A stretch of 64,000 nucleotides of DNA from Lantana camara (taxonomy: Eukaryota > Streptophyta > Magnoliopsida > Lamiales > Verbenaceae). A model generated the notes under the pieces. The model did not search any database. It had not been told where the DNA came from and saw only the letters and a list, made by a program, of their open reading frames with translations. Position numbers and translations under genes: made by a program. Below, in pieces: positions 37,044 through 47,648 of this stretch (its first letter is position 1; the number at the start of each line of letters is the position of its first letter). The stretch is taken from the NCBI GenBank assembly GCA_037501455.1, contig CM074857.1, forward strand, positions 125,723,501-125,787,500, read 5' to 3'.

Positions 37044-37873
37044 TGTTGAATATGTTGTGCATATATATATAATTAATTGTTGGAGAATTAATATATATAT
37101 GATTAATTGGTGAAGGATTAATCATTAATTATGCAAAGGCATATCAAAGGTTGTTTGGAAAATATGCATTGGTAATTGTGTCCCACATTGGAAAAATAAC
37201 ACTAAGCAGACAGCTTTATATATTATAATGCTGTATGTGTTATTAAATTATGGGACCCAAGAGAGGACTAATGGGCTCACTCGCGGTGCGGTGCACCGCA
37301 CCGCCCGCGCACGGGCTCGGGCACGGGCACGGGCACGGGACCGGGGCCGGGGCCGGGCATGGGCGAATGTGGCGTTTGATGGCGCACTTTGCACTTCGCA
37401 CGTGCGCATCGTCGCTAGGAGCTTGGAGCCTCGCCTCCGAGCCCAGAGCCTTACTTTTTGAGCCAGAGCCGGCCTAGTCCAGTCCAAAAGTTTAGACTTT
37501 TGAACCAATGTCCAAATACATCCAATCAGTCCGTTGGCATCTGTAACAGCTGAGTAGTGGGCATTCATTGGGATTGAATTTCAGGTCATTACACCTGAAA
37601 TTAATCCATTCAATATTCCTACTGCAGTTTTATTTTTGGCCAACACTTGAGAGCTATAAATAGCTCCTTCCCTCACCTGAAACAGACACAGCAAAACTCA
37701 CCTGAATTCTGGCAAATTGCTATTGTCTGAATTCATCTCTTTCAAGCTTGACATATATCCTAAAAGTAAATCGTCTGCAACCTTTAGCAAACTCAGAGAG
37801 TAGGGGCGATTAACACTTTAAGGACAGGGACTACCCGTGTCATTCTGATCCCATTTCTCCCATTTTCTCAACA
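37044..37873 (+). repeat. copia-3 3' LTR (830 bp)
   Basis: Same as the 5' LTR except for one fewer GGGCAC hexamer and a few base changes (for example in the TATTATAATG and CGCACRTGCG segments). Confidence 0.95.
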
Positions 37874-38699
37874 GAGCCAAGTCATGATCATCGTCTTTGT
37901 TTCCCGGGTCTTCCTCTTCCAGTGTAAAGCTACAGTTTTTTGTTTTGTGGTATAGCTTGTTGCATCTCTTGCAGTAATCTGGAACAGATTCATATTTCAC
38001 TTCTTGCTCTAAGGATGTAGTTCCAATCCTAACGAAGATAGACCTCTGCAGTGGTTGTGCAAGGTCTATTTCGACGCAGACCCTGGGATCCATCGTGTTT
38101 TTCCCCTTTGTTGTAGCTTCGTCCGCCCTGAGAGGGGTTCCCAATGCTGATGCAACGGTGTAGAGTCCTTTCTTTTTGATGATCTGTGGTTTTAGACTTG
38201 GGAAGGAGACCCACACCGGCACGATAGAGGATTCGATGTCTGGATCGAAATTCGGAGTCCACTTTAATATACGCATGGGGAAGTCCTTGAAATACCAAGT
38301 GTCTTTAGAGAATAATCTGGCGTAGTCATCGTGCTCCTCACATTTAATCAGGACATGGGTTTGGTTGAGAAGACTGAGTTTTACTTCCTTCTTAAACGCC
38401 ATTTGTTGGAAGCAATATTCCAAGAATCTCATAGACGGATAGCCCCGTGTAAATTTTCCGATCAGTGCAAATCGAAAATCCTCGCATAATTCTGCTTCTT
38501 CCTCCACAGAAAAAACCACCGCCGGTCTGCCTCGGTATTCCGTGATATGTCCTAGTGGTTTGAAAGTTTCTGTATCAAAGCTCTTCAGCCTCGCTATATC
38601 GTCTGGGAGTCTGAAATCTCGAGGCTTCGTATTCAGAATCTTTGCATAATTGATATCCGGCGGTATGTTTGTTGCCGGTAGGTCCGTCGTCTCTCCCAT
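37874..38699 (-). pseudogene. LINE ORF1, N-terminal part (DUF4283, CCHC)
   Basis: The frame starts MGETTDLPATNIPPD at 38699. It carries a DUF4283-type RNA-binding domain (about residues 60-190) and a zinc knuckle CKRCNKLYHKTKNC (about residues 245-258). Copia-3 interrupts it after the codons DHDLA. The frame resumes without shift at 31547. ORF1 proteins of plant LINEs bind element RNA and act as chaperones. Confidence 0.9.
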
Positions 38700-38787
38700 G
38701 ATGTTACAGAGAAGCGGCTCAAACCCTAGAGAGAAAAAAAAAATATTAATATTTACTTGTTATGCATATTGGATATCAGTAGCAGTT

Positions 38788-39085
38788 ATTTTAGTAAAAC
38801 AAGGTAAGGATAAACATAAAAAGTTAATGATTATAAAATAAAAAAGTGAGAATTTAAGGCTATTTAAACGGAAGCTTATGGATTAAAATAAATGAGAATT
38901 TGTGTAATATACCAAAATTTTTATATTTTTTAACTGACTTTTGGTGGTTTACTAATCCTCAAAGTAAATTAGTCCTAATACTACGCTTAACGGAGATGAA
39001 ACACGAACTTAATACAGTAGATTCAAAGCCCTTTTTTTGAGAGTTATTGAAATTTATGGAGGAACCCACTCGAGCATGGTTGGCC
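38788..39085. other. AT-rich intergenic DNA upstream of the F-box locus
   Basis: No gene or repeat is recognised in this short stretch. Confidence 0.5.
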
Positions 39086-39181
39086 ATGGCTAAGAAAAGG
39101 AGGAAACGACCCAGAACGCAGCTGCAGAGTCAGAGTCTCCTGGGGCATTCGGTTAAAAGGGACACCCAAGTGTTTTTTTAG
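39086..39181 (+). pseudogene. Possible detached 5' end of the F-box gene
   Basis: A short frame, MAKKRRKRPRTQLQSQSLLG and four more residues, runs into the left end of the inverted-repeat insertion at about 39159 and soon stops. A basic, Gln/Ser-containing N-terminus before the F-box is common in this family. The idea that it once joined the F-box frame beyond 40184 is inference: frames and flanks do not prove it. Confidence 0.3.
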
Positions 39182-40183
39182 TAAGTTAACCCCTAGTTTC
39201 AAAAGAATTGGGTACATAACCCTTTTCTCAATTTTGTCTAATAAAATAAATATTAAATATAATTATTTTCCACGTGGCAAATCGAGTAAGCGATCTTAGA
39301 AATCGCACACTCGATTTTTTTTCTTTTCTTTTTTTCTTTTATTTTCTTTTATTATTTTTATTCATCATGATTTCTTTAAATCTATTTTTCAATTTTTTCT
39401 TTATTTTCATTTATCACTTTTTCTTTTTTATTTATTTTCTTTTATTTTTTTAAGATTCAGATTTAGTTTATTCATTTTTCCACAAGAAATCGCGTACGCG
39501 ATCCAGAACTCAAGAAATCGCGCACTCGATTGCAGAAATCGCGTGCGCGATCCAGAACTCAAGAAATCGCGTACGCGATTGCAGAAATCGCGTGAGCGAT
39601 TTCCACAATCGCGCACTCGATTTTCAGAAATCGAGCGCGCGATTGTGGAAATCGCACGCTTGATTCATGAAATCGCTCGATTATAGAAATCACGTACTTG
39701 ATTTCTTGAAGAAATCTAGAAAAAAAAATGCAGAAGAGTAGAAGAAGAAGAGGATAAGATTTCTGGATCTTCAATTGCAGAATGCAGTCAGAAATAGTTG
39801 CAGAAGATAAAGATACGGCGATGCAGAACACGAATTCGACGGAGGCCATTGCAGAAGATGAATCCACGACGAGAAGACATCTATGGAAGCGATTGCAGAA
39901 GACGTCGGCGGCGAGAGAAGGTGAGAAGACGAATCGCGATGGGAGAATGTTAGAAGGAGAGGTGCAGGCGAGAAGACCATCTCTGTTTTTCATCGTTGAA
40001 GTAGAGAAGAAGAGAAGGAGAGAAGAAGAAACAGCGAAGAAGAAAAGAAGTAGGGTTTGATTTGGGTGGGAGATCTGAATTTGAAAGATATGACGTGATT
40101 ATTAGCCACGTCGGATAATAAAGAATAAAAAAAAGGGAAAAGAAATTGAGGGTTATATCCCTAAAATAAGTCTTGGGCGTCCC
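39159..40183. mobile_element. Terminal-inverted-repeat insertion with CG-rich palindrome array
   Basis: The left end GGGACACCCAAG and the inverted right end GGGACGCCCAAG match, and weaker inverted similarity continues inward for about 150 bases, including AACCC, CTCAATTT and ACGTGGC blocks. No transposase is visible and no flanking duplication was found, so the class is unknown. Inside is an array of palindrome-like AAATCGCG units and a stretch with Arg/Glu-rich frames that do not resemble known proteins. Confidence 0.55.
39482..39715. repeat. Array of imperfect palindromic AAATCGCG...CGCGATT units
   Basis: About ten units of the form AAATCGCGNACNCGATTN alternate with spacers such as GCAG or CCAGAACTCAAG. 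An isolated unit lies at about 39284-39316. Each unit is nearly self-complementary, and CpG is very frequent compared with the AT-rich surroundings. Confidence 0.8.
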
Positions 40184-41357
40184 TTGGGTCCTAATTGTCT
40201 CGAGTCTCCTTCCCGACGATATTCTCTTGGAAATTTTTCAGAGGTTGCCGGTAAACAGACTCTTCAGATTCACTACCGTCTCCAAATCATGGAGTTCTTC
40301 TATCAAGAACCCTAGTTTCATATCCTCCTACCAACACCATCATCATGACGACGAAAGTCGTTCACGTTCCCATCTTGTTTTCATTCCCCATCTCGTTTTA
40401 ACGCCTCATCCTCCTTATTCTCGGGTGCAAATTTGTTCCTTGATACCCGAAACTAGCATCATTCCTAATTACAACCCGGTCCTCAAATTTAGCGAAAGCG
40501 GCACGGTTGTTGGATCTTGTGAGGGTTTAATCTGCTTCAAAACGACATCTGCTTTATACGTATGGAATCCTTTTATTAGAAAGAGTTTGAAGAAAGTTCC
40601 TGCTTGCGAGATTCCGGTGAATACCCCTAACAAGGGTAAGCTGGGATTTGGTTTTGCTCCTAAGAGCCGTGATCACAGGATCGTAAATGTGCTTTGCAGT
40701 AACAACTACTTGAGTGAGGTGGAGATATACTCATTGGCATCGGATTCGTGGAGAAGAATCAAAGCTCGTCCGTCAAGGTTTACATACAGCAAGGAGAACA
40801 AAAGGTGCAAGGTTATTTTCAATTCTTCACACGTTTATTGGGACGGATCTATCTACTGGTTGGCTTCAAAGTACAGAAACAGAAACAGAACCTTGGGCGA
40901 ACTGATTTTGAAGTTCGATTTGGATGAAGAAAATTTTGAAGTGATAGCGGCCCCGTATCCAAAATACTACCCGGGCTATACCCTTGTGGTTATCAAAGGA
41001 TTCCTTGTTATATTGAGAGTTAGGATGGGGTTTGGTGACAGAAGGAATATTGCCATCAACGTGGGGGCTTACATCAATGGGAAATCAAATTCAGGATCAT
41101 CAGCTTGGATACCTAAAGCTATAAGGATTTCTCGTCCCGAGAGAAGCTTGTATCAGTACCACACAACAATGGATGGTCACATTATTGTCACAGTTATACA
41201 TGACGGACATCGAAGTGTTTTGATCTACGATGGTTGTTGCGACGGTAAGAATTTGAGTTTTGAGGGGAGAGATACCAAGATTATTATTGGCAAGGAAAGT
41301 TCATATGGTTGCATTATTCCAATTAGGAAAACCCTTTTCTTGTTAGATAAGAAATAG
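40173..41357 (+). CDS. F-box protein with F-box-associated domain; start codon not visible
   Basis: The frame carries an N-terminal F-box (SSLLPDDILLEIFQRLPVNRLFR and VSKSW, about residues 10-45), which would bind SKP1 in an SCF ubiquitin ligase. The C-terminal F-box-associated domain (about 95-330, with WNPFIRKS, GFGFAPKS, EIYSLASDSWR, IYWLAS and LKFDLDEENF) would recognise substrates. The frame ends at TAG 41355-41357. There is no ATG before the F-box: an in-frame TAA lies at 40167-40169 and the next in-frame ATG is about 290 codons in. The right end of the inverted-repeat insertion is at 40183, so the natural start was probably displaced. It may be a pseudogene, or it may use an upstream exon not identified here. 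The body of the frame is intact. Confidence 0.78.
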   Translation: MGVPWVLIVSSLLPDDILLEIFQRLPVNRLFRFTTVSKSWSSSIKNPSFISSYQHHHHDDESRSRSHLVFIPHLVLTPHPPYSRVQICSLIPETSIIPNYNPVLKFSESGTVVGSCEGLICFKTTSALYVWNPFIRKSLKKVPACEIPVNTPNKGKLGFGFAPKSRDHRIVNVLCSNNYLSEVEIYSLASDSWRRIKARPSRFTYSKENKRCKVIFNSSHVYWDGSIYWLASKYRNRNRTLGELILKFDLDEENFEVIAAPYPKYYPGYTLVVIKGFLVILRVRMGFGDRRNIAINVGAYINGKSNSGSSAWIPKAIRISRPERSLYQYHTTMDGHIIVTVIHDGHRSVLIYDGCCDGKNLSFEGRDTKIIIGKESSYGCIIPIRKTLFLLDKK

Positions 41358-42528
41358 GATAGATACTTCAAGCTAAAATTGCTATGGATACAGACTTATA
41401 TTTTTGTTATTGCTATTGATTATTGTTTTTTTTGTTAGGGTGTGTTTTTTATTTAATTTCTTTAGGAAAAAAAAAAAAGAGTGTTTTTTTATTTGAATGA
41501 GTAGCAGCATGTGTTTGAGTTTTCGAGTAAACAATGTATGTTTTAAGAACATGTTGTTTCGGGAGTGGAGAACATTCATATTCCCAAACTTTAAGACTTC
41601 ATTAGAATTTTTATTTAATTATTTTTAATAAATTTAAAATGTAACATAATCTGGACTCTATGTACATGAAAAAGAAAAATCATTTAATGCTTGGAATTGC
41701 TATGAAGTAGAGCAAGCAGTAAATAGTTGTGCCTAAGGCCTTGAGGTAAAGTTGTTAGGTCAAATAGTTAGAGATTATAGGTTTGGCCAAATAATTCTTC
41801 TAATTTATGTAGCTTTGACTTAGCTCCACATAAAATTAGAAAGTTAAGTGAGAAGTGAGCGCTTCACATTTAAAATTCTAATATCCCACCTCTATCCTTT
41901 TTGGGTCTGGATCTCCCCATTTCATACTTGCTTATAAATTAAAAAAATAAAAAAATATATCAATCTTTCATACAAAATTTTAGTTTAGTTCCGATTCGAC
42001 AATTCCAACCAATAATATGGATAAGTATATTACATTTGTTATTTGATTAGTCATTTTCCCTAAATTTTACACTAATCACACAACTAGTTCAATATAATAT
42101 CTCCTTCATTACATTGATTTAGCTGAATTAAATTCAGCCTAAAATCCCCCAATCTATGCCTATAAAACAATACACAAAGAAAAGCACTCAAACTATAGGC
42201 AAATAATTGCTAAAATAGTTGGGGAAAAAAGAAACCACATCATGGGCTATAAGGAATCATATCCCCAATCAAACATCTTCTTTAACAAATCCAACTAGCA
42301 CTATCACTATTGCATAAACAAATTAACAATCCTCTGTCACTCCAGAAGACCTCTGTCTCCCCCACCTCACATGTTCCACCACATGCACTCCATTACATTA
42401 TTTTTCATCACTCTCCAGTAACCAAACAAACTCCCTTTTGGGCACTCCATCCCACATAGATTTCTCACACAAGTCAAGCCAACTTTGAGTCATAAAACCA
42501 AAAACATCTGCAAGAATCACAAAGCAGA
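41358..42528. other. Intergenic DNA and AGP promoter region
   Basis: Contains the F-box 3' region and AT-rich DNA. A TATA-like TATAAAA at 42161-42167, about 365 bases before the AGP ATG, is the only promoter element I can point to. Confidence 0.5.
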
Positions 42529-42954
42529 ATGGCTTGCAATTGCAAGATTCATTTTCTTGCATCATTGATCATCACAACAGTCTTCCTACCATCACCAACA
42601 CTGTCAGTTTCAATCCCTTCAAACTCACCAAAAGAGACTATTTCAGCTGCTCCAGCAGTGTTGCCAGTTCCTCCACTCTCATCTCCTTACACTGAAGTGT
42701 CACCTGAGATTGCTCCCCTCCTGCCTTCTCCGGGAGGGTCGGCCCGGCTCCCGAACGACGTCCCCACGATCCCCTCGACCCCAAGCCCGCCTAACCCGGA
42801 TACGGAAACCACCATCGGCCCGGATACGGCCGTCGCGCCGTCCGGCATGCTGCAGGAGTCCTCTGCAGTTTGTCATGTTTTGGTGAAGGGGCTCAGAGTT
42901 GAAGCCTTTTCTGGTTTGTTGGCTTGTGGGTTGGTGATGTTTCTCATGGTGTGA
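42529..42954 (+). CDS. Classical arabinogalactan protein (AGP25/26/27-like), GPI-anchored
   Basis: 141 residues without intron. The first 26 residues form a secretion signal (MACNCKIHFLASLIITTVFL). Residues 27-105 are rich in Pro, Ser, Thr and Ala with SP, AP and TP pairs (APAVLPVPPLSSP, TIPSTPSPPNPD), sites for Pro hydroxylation and arabinogalactan addition. A C-terminal hydrophobic stretch (about 122-141) fits a GPI-anchor signal. The ISAAPA...PTIPS-SPPNPD layout resembles the Arabidopsis AGP25/26/27 group, from memory of the family. Such proteoglycans sit at the plasma membrane and in the wall. Base composition turns very GC-rich at 42720-42850, unlike the flanks. Confidence 0.85.
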   Translation: MACNCKIHFLASLIITTVFLPSPTLSVSIPSNSPKETISAAPAVLPVPPLSSPYTEVSPEIAPLLPSPGGSARLPNDVPTIPSTPSPPNPDTETTIGPDTAVAPSGMLQESSAVCHVLVKGLRVEAFSGLLACGLVMFLMV

Positions 42955-45243
42955 GTACCCTTCATTTTTTCTCTTTTTTTGAACAAAGATTGAATTTTTC
43001 TTTTGCTTTGTTTTACCATCTCTTGAGCTGTTGCACACTTGCACACTTGCACTTGATTCTTGAAGTAGTTATACATGTAATAAATCATATATGAATATAT
43101 GATCATGTTTATCATATTCTTGTTATTGGAGCAAGGTGAGGAGTTGAACTAAGTTGAATTTCCTTATCTTTTCAAAATATAATTTTATCCTGCTGAGTTA
43201 TGAAGTTATCTTTTGTATTAGTATGTAATGTAAGTATTTAGTCGATATTGGATAGGTTAAACATACACTCCGTATATCAAAATATGTTTTGATACCATAT
43301 TAAATAACGTGTGTTTGATCTAATGCACCTTAAACACGAGCTAATGAAACGAGAGTTGTCCTAGCATTATTAGATAGTCTGGGATTGACTCACATAATAG
43401 AGGGTTATAATTTGGTCCATGATTAAATTTGTCTGCACATTGATTGGTTTGCACACAGTTTGAGCAAGAAAACTTTTAATGTGAAGAAAGTATAGTTGTT
43501 AAAGTTTAAATTAAAGCAAAAGGAAGAAAAGGATCTTATACTTTCCTCGAAGCTAAGTAAATTTGTCGCTACTTTGCTAATAGTAGCTGGAAAACATTGT
43601 TAATGTTATGTGGCAGCACATGAAAAGGGCCAACCTTATATACATTTTAATTATTTATATATGCTATGTTCAGATGGATGACTGTATATGCACCATATGG
43701 TTGTCCCTCTTTGTTTTACCAAATAATTCATCACTTCTATTGATTGGTGTTGGAACTTTCTTATTAGCTCCGTTGGTTGGATGATGTACGAATACTTCTA
43801 AAATATTATTTTATCGTGTCGTATTGTATTAGATACCGTGTCCGATACTTCTCATATGAAAAATTCAAGAAAATTTCCTAATCGGTATCGCCGTATCCAT
43901 CCATACATCATAGACTCCATTGTTAATTGATTTGGGGCTTATGAGCTTCTTTTTTGGCCTCTTTTCAAATCCCAATTGTTCAAGTTCTGATGTAAAGATT
44001 TTGGAGGTGAAAGACTTCAAGTTGTGAAGTACAATTAAAAGGGTAATGAGGAAGCTTTGGACAACAACATGCCAATAAAAGTAACTTCGGAATAATTACA
44101 TAGGTATGTATATATTAAAGTTTGACTTAATTACACAAAACTTTAAAATTTATCAAAGGATTAAAAAATTACAAAAACTTCCAATAACATACAAGATATT
44201 AGACCCTTACGCATGCAGCATACTGCATACTATCATAAATTTAGTCTTTCATGTACAAACAATTCTATATAAATTTAGATTCATGTATTGATCATCTCTT
44301 GTACACAAATTTAATCTCTGATGCACGCACTTTTATATAAATTTAGATTCATATATTGATCATCTCTGATAACACTTTTATATCTATCGTTTTACCATAT
44401 CTTTTTGTATTGGACATTTGTATTCCGTGTCCGACACTCTTTACATAAAAAGTTATAAAAAAAACTTATATCGTATTCATATCGTTGTATCCGATGTCCA
44501 ATACATCACTCCTTATGTAAACAATTTTTTAAAAAAATTAAATCATATCCGAATTCCGATGTCCAATACATCACTCCTTACGTAAACAATTTTTTAAAAA
44601 ATTTAAATCATATCTGTATTGCCGTGTATCATGGTTGCTTATTAAATGTCAAGAACAAAATAGAGTATTCATAAAAAATTAGAGACAACACTAAATTCTA
44701 TGATAGCGAAGCTTTTGGTGTTTCTCAAAATTTTAGGGAAATTTTGAGCAGTTTTGTGTAATCAAACCAAACATCCAAACCTGAGGATATGTTATTGTAA
44801 TTTCCCAATAACTTGTACACCTGATTTTTGATGCAGATCTTATGAAATAGATAGAAGAATGGTAGAATGACCAAAACACCAGAGACTCAAAGCTCAAAAG
44901 CAAGTACTAATGGGTGCTCAAGATCAAGAATTACAGAAAAGAAAGAAGATCATCTAGCTGCATAACAACTTGCAGACATATAACACCATCAATCTCTCTA
45001 CCGGACCGATTCCAAATAAATAGAAACTCACAAACTTTTAGATATAATTCTTCATTTGAATCCACACACGAAACGGGGACACCAGAACATACCCCCGTCA
45101 AACATAACATAAACATAAACAAAAACCATCATGGCGACGACTACATAAAGTTCGTTAAATAAGTACCCTGGAAATAGAAGATATGCTGCTACAGGACTTT
45201 GCTTGAAGAAACTATTGAGGCTAAAATATATCACTCGTGTTTT
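42955..45243. other. AT-rich intergenic DNA with MITE relics
   Basis: No gene is seen. Segments at 43779-43915 and 44393-44640 resemble the CGTGTC-rich MITE at 48591-48760 in degenerate form (CCGTGTCCGA, GTATCGCCGTATCC). A 65-bp unit is duplicated in tandem at 44493-44622. Confidence 0.6.
44493..44622 (+). repeat. Tandem duplication of a 65-bp unit
   Basis: Units start GATGTCCAATACATCACTCC at 44493 and 44558, with only a few differences. It lies inside MITE-derived sequence. Confidence 0.8.
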
Positions 45244-47329
45244 TTAACACTTTTTCTCCAAGAGCTGCTCAATGAGATCAGCAGCATCTTGAACGGTGGC
45301 AATACTCTGTGCACTTTCTTCCTCCACAGAAATGTCAAACTCCTCCTCAAGACCCATCACAATTTCGACCTAGAGGAAGTAAGAACGCATCAATAAACTG
45401 AATAAAGTTATATTTTAGTTTCATACATATATATGTTAACGCCCAAATCGACGTTATGTACTTTTATTCAATGCTCTCAAATTAATCTGCTAATAAGAAC
45501 ATTTAGTGAGCTGAACTGCTCTAGATACAACTACATAATCTGAATGAAACATTTACTATATCATGTAGTAAGGAGAGGTACATATATATTAGGTAAATGA
45601 GTTGAATATATACCGAGCAAATAGGAGTGATATTAGATATAGCCACAAGTAAATTGTTTATGTATTTAGTTAAGATTAAAACCCCCCCAAAAAAAATTGA
45701 AATAGCAAAAGCATTACCGTGTCAAGAGAATCAGCACCAAGGGTGGCAAATGTCGACTGTCCATCAACAGTCTTATCCTCAGGAAGGGCCAGTTGTTTCT
45801 TCACAATTTCAATGACCTTGTTTACGGTCTCAGGTTTAGCCTGCTCAACAAACCATCCAAAATTATAATCAACATCATTTAACATAAGTAAGCCAACCTT
45901 TTTTCTAAAAGAAACCAAATAACAACAAAGTAGAACATCTGGAGTTAAATCAAAAGAACTCTAAAATGAAACATACTGCACAGGCAAACCATCCAAAATT
46001 ATAATTAACATCATTCAACATAAGTAAGCCAACCTTTTTTCTAAAAGAAACCAAATAACAACAAAGCAGAACATCTGGAGTTAAATCAAAAGAACTCTAA
46101 AATGAAACATACTGCACAGGCAATTCGGAAGCGGAGGGCTGGCAACCTACGAGCCGAGAAGCTATTTCCACCGAACGAAAGTGAAGTCATCCTTGAAACC
46201 TACACGAAATAATGCAATAATATAACATAAGGGACACAATAATGCTATTAAAGAAAGGAAATTTGCTAAAATTTAAAGATTTCTAAAAATTTGTTTCAGG
46301 AGCTGCAAACTTGTGGATACAAAAGAACCAAGCTGACTCACGAGCTTGAGGAGCTGGCTCGAAAAAGGTTATCGCTCAGTTTTGAACAATTAACTCAAGC
46401 CAGATGATCCTTCTTAGTTGGTTCATCAATTTTTATTTTTAAAATCAATTATAATCCTACCCGTATAATTGCAAACAATGTTTTAACTTTCAAGCTAAAG
46501 CATGTGCTCAAACATAATAAATAATTGAAGATTTTCAAATTCACCCGCTCAAACACAAGAAAATAATTAAAAATTCTCAAATTCAAGTTCAAGAACAATC
46601 ATACGATTTGTATTAATATATTTGAGGCAAAAGACCTGAGCTGGGCCAAACTGAGCTCTAACCCCTTTTCTCATGGATCATTAAGCTTGAACATGTTCCA
46701 TTGGATTCAAGGTTGGATTCGAGCTCAAGCTCAGTTGCATCCACAGACTCAAAATTTAAGGTAAAAACTCAAACCCAAAACCAAAAACAGGGCTTTACAT
46801 TACAGTAGTCTGTATATCAAGAACAACTTCAAGCTAAAAGTAGATCATGCAAGAACCTAGGACCCGAGGAAAGCACAAGATTACTAATCGGGAAACGAAT
46901 TAATAATTCGATGAATTACTGTATCATCAATATTAAACAATTGAAAGGCCTAAACAGACAGCCAATTTGAACACATCAGTCTATAACAAGAAATCAACTA
47001 ACTGACAAGAAATTTATGAACAAGACATTACTCATCAAAACCTTCACATTCCACGATTAAGCCAAACTACAAAACCCAGAAACCAAATTCAAAAAAAAAT
47101 CAGATTTTGTTCAAGAAAATCACAAAAACCCATCAGGACCAAAGATCCCAGATCACAACCACTCCCAGCAACCCAAATGCACAACCATCCAACAAAAGAT
47201 CCAAAAACGCAGATAAAACACAATATATTAGCAAAAAATGCGAGGGATCGCGGCGAATGTAACCTGGTTTTGCTTGAACGAGCAGGAAACAGGGGAGAAG
47301 GAAACATTGCTGGCAGTAAAGGACGCCAT
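45244..47329 (-). CDS. ACP: Plastid acyl carrier protein
   Basis: Four coding exons on the minus strand: 47264-47329, 46113-46199, 45718-45840 and 45244-45369, all GT-AG and in phase, giving 133 residues. Residues 1 to about 51 are a Ser-rich plastid transit peptide ([20 protein letters not shown]), with the cleavage region near RIACA-AKPETV. The mature part is an acyl carrier protein with the [10 protein letters not shown] motif; Ser89 would carry the 4'-phosphopantetheine arm on which plastid type II fatty acid synthase builds acyl chains. It ends in QLLEKKC. The exon layout (transit peptide split over two exons, DSLDT at an exon end) is that of other plant ACP genes. Intron 2 contains a 136-bp tandem duplication that copies its own splice donor. 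Confidence 0.96.
45850..46121 (-). repeat. 136-bp tandem duplication in ACP intron 2
   Basis: Copies at 45850-45985 and 45986-46121 differ at about three positions. The duplicated unit takes in the last nine bases of exon 2 and the donor GTATG, so a second donor site stands inside the intron (near 45972-45985). Confidence 0.85.
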
Positions 47330-47470
47330 TTCCGATGGGATCAAAGAGGAGAATGAAGAAATATGGATCTGAGAATTAGGGAGGAAGGAGGTGGCGGAGA
47401 GCACGAAGAGTGTGAATTTGTTCGTATTGGTACTTGCTATGCGCAAGTCAAAGAGTGAAGAGCGCCGTCC

Positions 47471-47477
47471 TTATATA
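47471..47477 (-). promoter_or_regulatory. TATA box of the acyl carrier protein gene
   Basis: TATATAA on the minus strand lies about 140 bases before the ATG at 47329. The leader between them is CT- and AT-rich without an upstream ATG in a strong context. Confidence 0.55.
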
Positions 47478-47520
47478 GAAGGGATTTCTCATTTCTTGAT
47501 TCATTGCTTGTATCGAAATT

Positions 47521-47648
47521 GGGAGTGTTTGGACGCGGGTTTAGTGGGAAACCGGGATAGGGTTTGGGATTGGGAGTGTTTGGGTGCTGGTTTAGTGGGA
47601 AACCGGGATAGGGTTTTGGTTTGGGTTTTGGTTTGGGTTTTGGTTTGG
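47521..47648 (+). repeat. G-rich tandem repeats upstream of ACP
   Basis: A 51-bp unit (GGGAGTGTTTGG...AAACCGGGATAGGG) occurs twice, at 47521 and 47572. Three to four TTTTGGTTTGGG units follow. The region is about 190-320 bases upstream of the ACP start codon, beyond the TATA box. Confidence 0.8.

Larger units (their letters stand above)
31548..37873 (+). mobile_element. copia-3: full-length Ty1/copia element in LINE ORF1
   Basis: It is 6326 bp with LTRs at 31548-32383 (836 bp) and 37044-37873 (830 bp), TGTTGAAT...CTCAACA. Flanks are AAGCC and GAGCC, a 5-bp duplication with one mismatch. The LTRs differ by one GGGCAC unit and about three substitutions. A polypurine tract AAGTGAGGGAT abuts the 3' LTR. 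Only 25 bases separate the 5' LTR from the Gag ATG, and no initiator-tRNA primer site is present there. The single polyprotein frame has one stop codon. Confidence 0.96.
26465..38787 (-). mobile_element. LINE (non-LTR retrotransposon), split by copia-3
   Basis: The element reads right to left with ORF1, ORF2 and a 36-nt A tail (T run 26482-26517). A perfect 19-bp target duplication, TTGGATATCAGTAGCAGTT, lies at 26465-26483 and 38769-38787. The element itself is close to 6 kb once copia-3 (31548-37873) is taken out. The very long target duplication and A tail show target-primed insertion. ORF1 and ORF2 overlap by ATGA. The endonuclease active-site region and the C-terminal RNase H frame are damaged, so this copy is probably dead. 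Confidence 0.97.

Noticed and set aside
39482..39715. CRISPR-like array
   Set aside because: Units are imperfect palindromes without uniform unique spacers, and the genome is plant nuclear DNA.
39559..40060. Arg- and Glu-rich frames inside the inverted-repeat insertion
   Set aside because: They follow the palindromic AAATCGCG array and a GAAGA-rich stretch; no domain and no other sign of coding.
40173..40175. TTG as the F-box start codon
   Set aside because: Non-AUG initiation in plants is rare and TTG is weak; the frame is better read as lacking its start.
39086..40200. Insertion spliced out as an intron joining ATG 39086 to the F-box
   Set aside because: GT donors at 39152, 39170 and 39181 were tested against the only usable AG at 40169-40170; none gives the F-box frame.
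41740..41900. Possible SINE (GTCAAATAGTTAGAG-like stretch)
   Set aside because: No convincing A box plus B box pair and no A tail.
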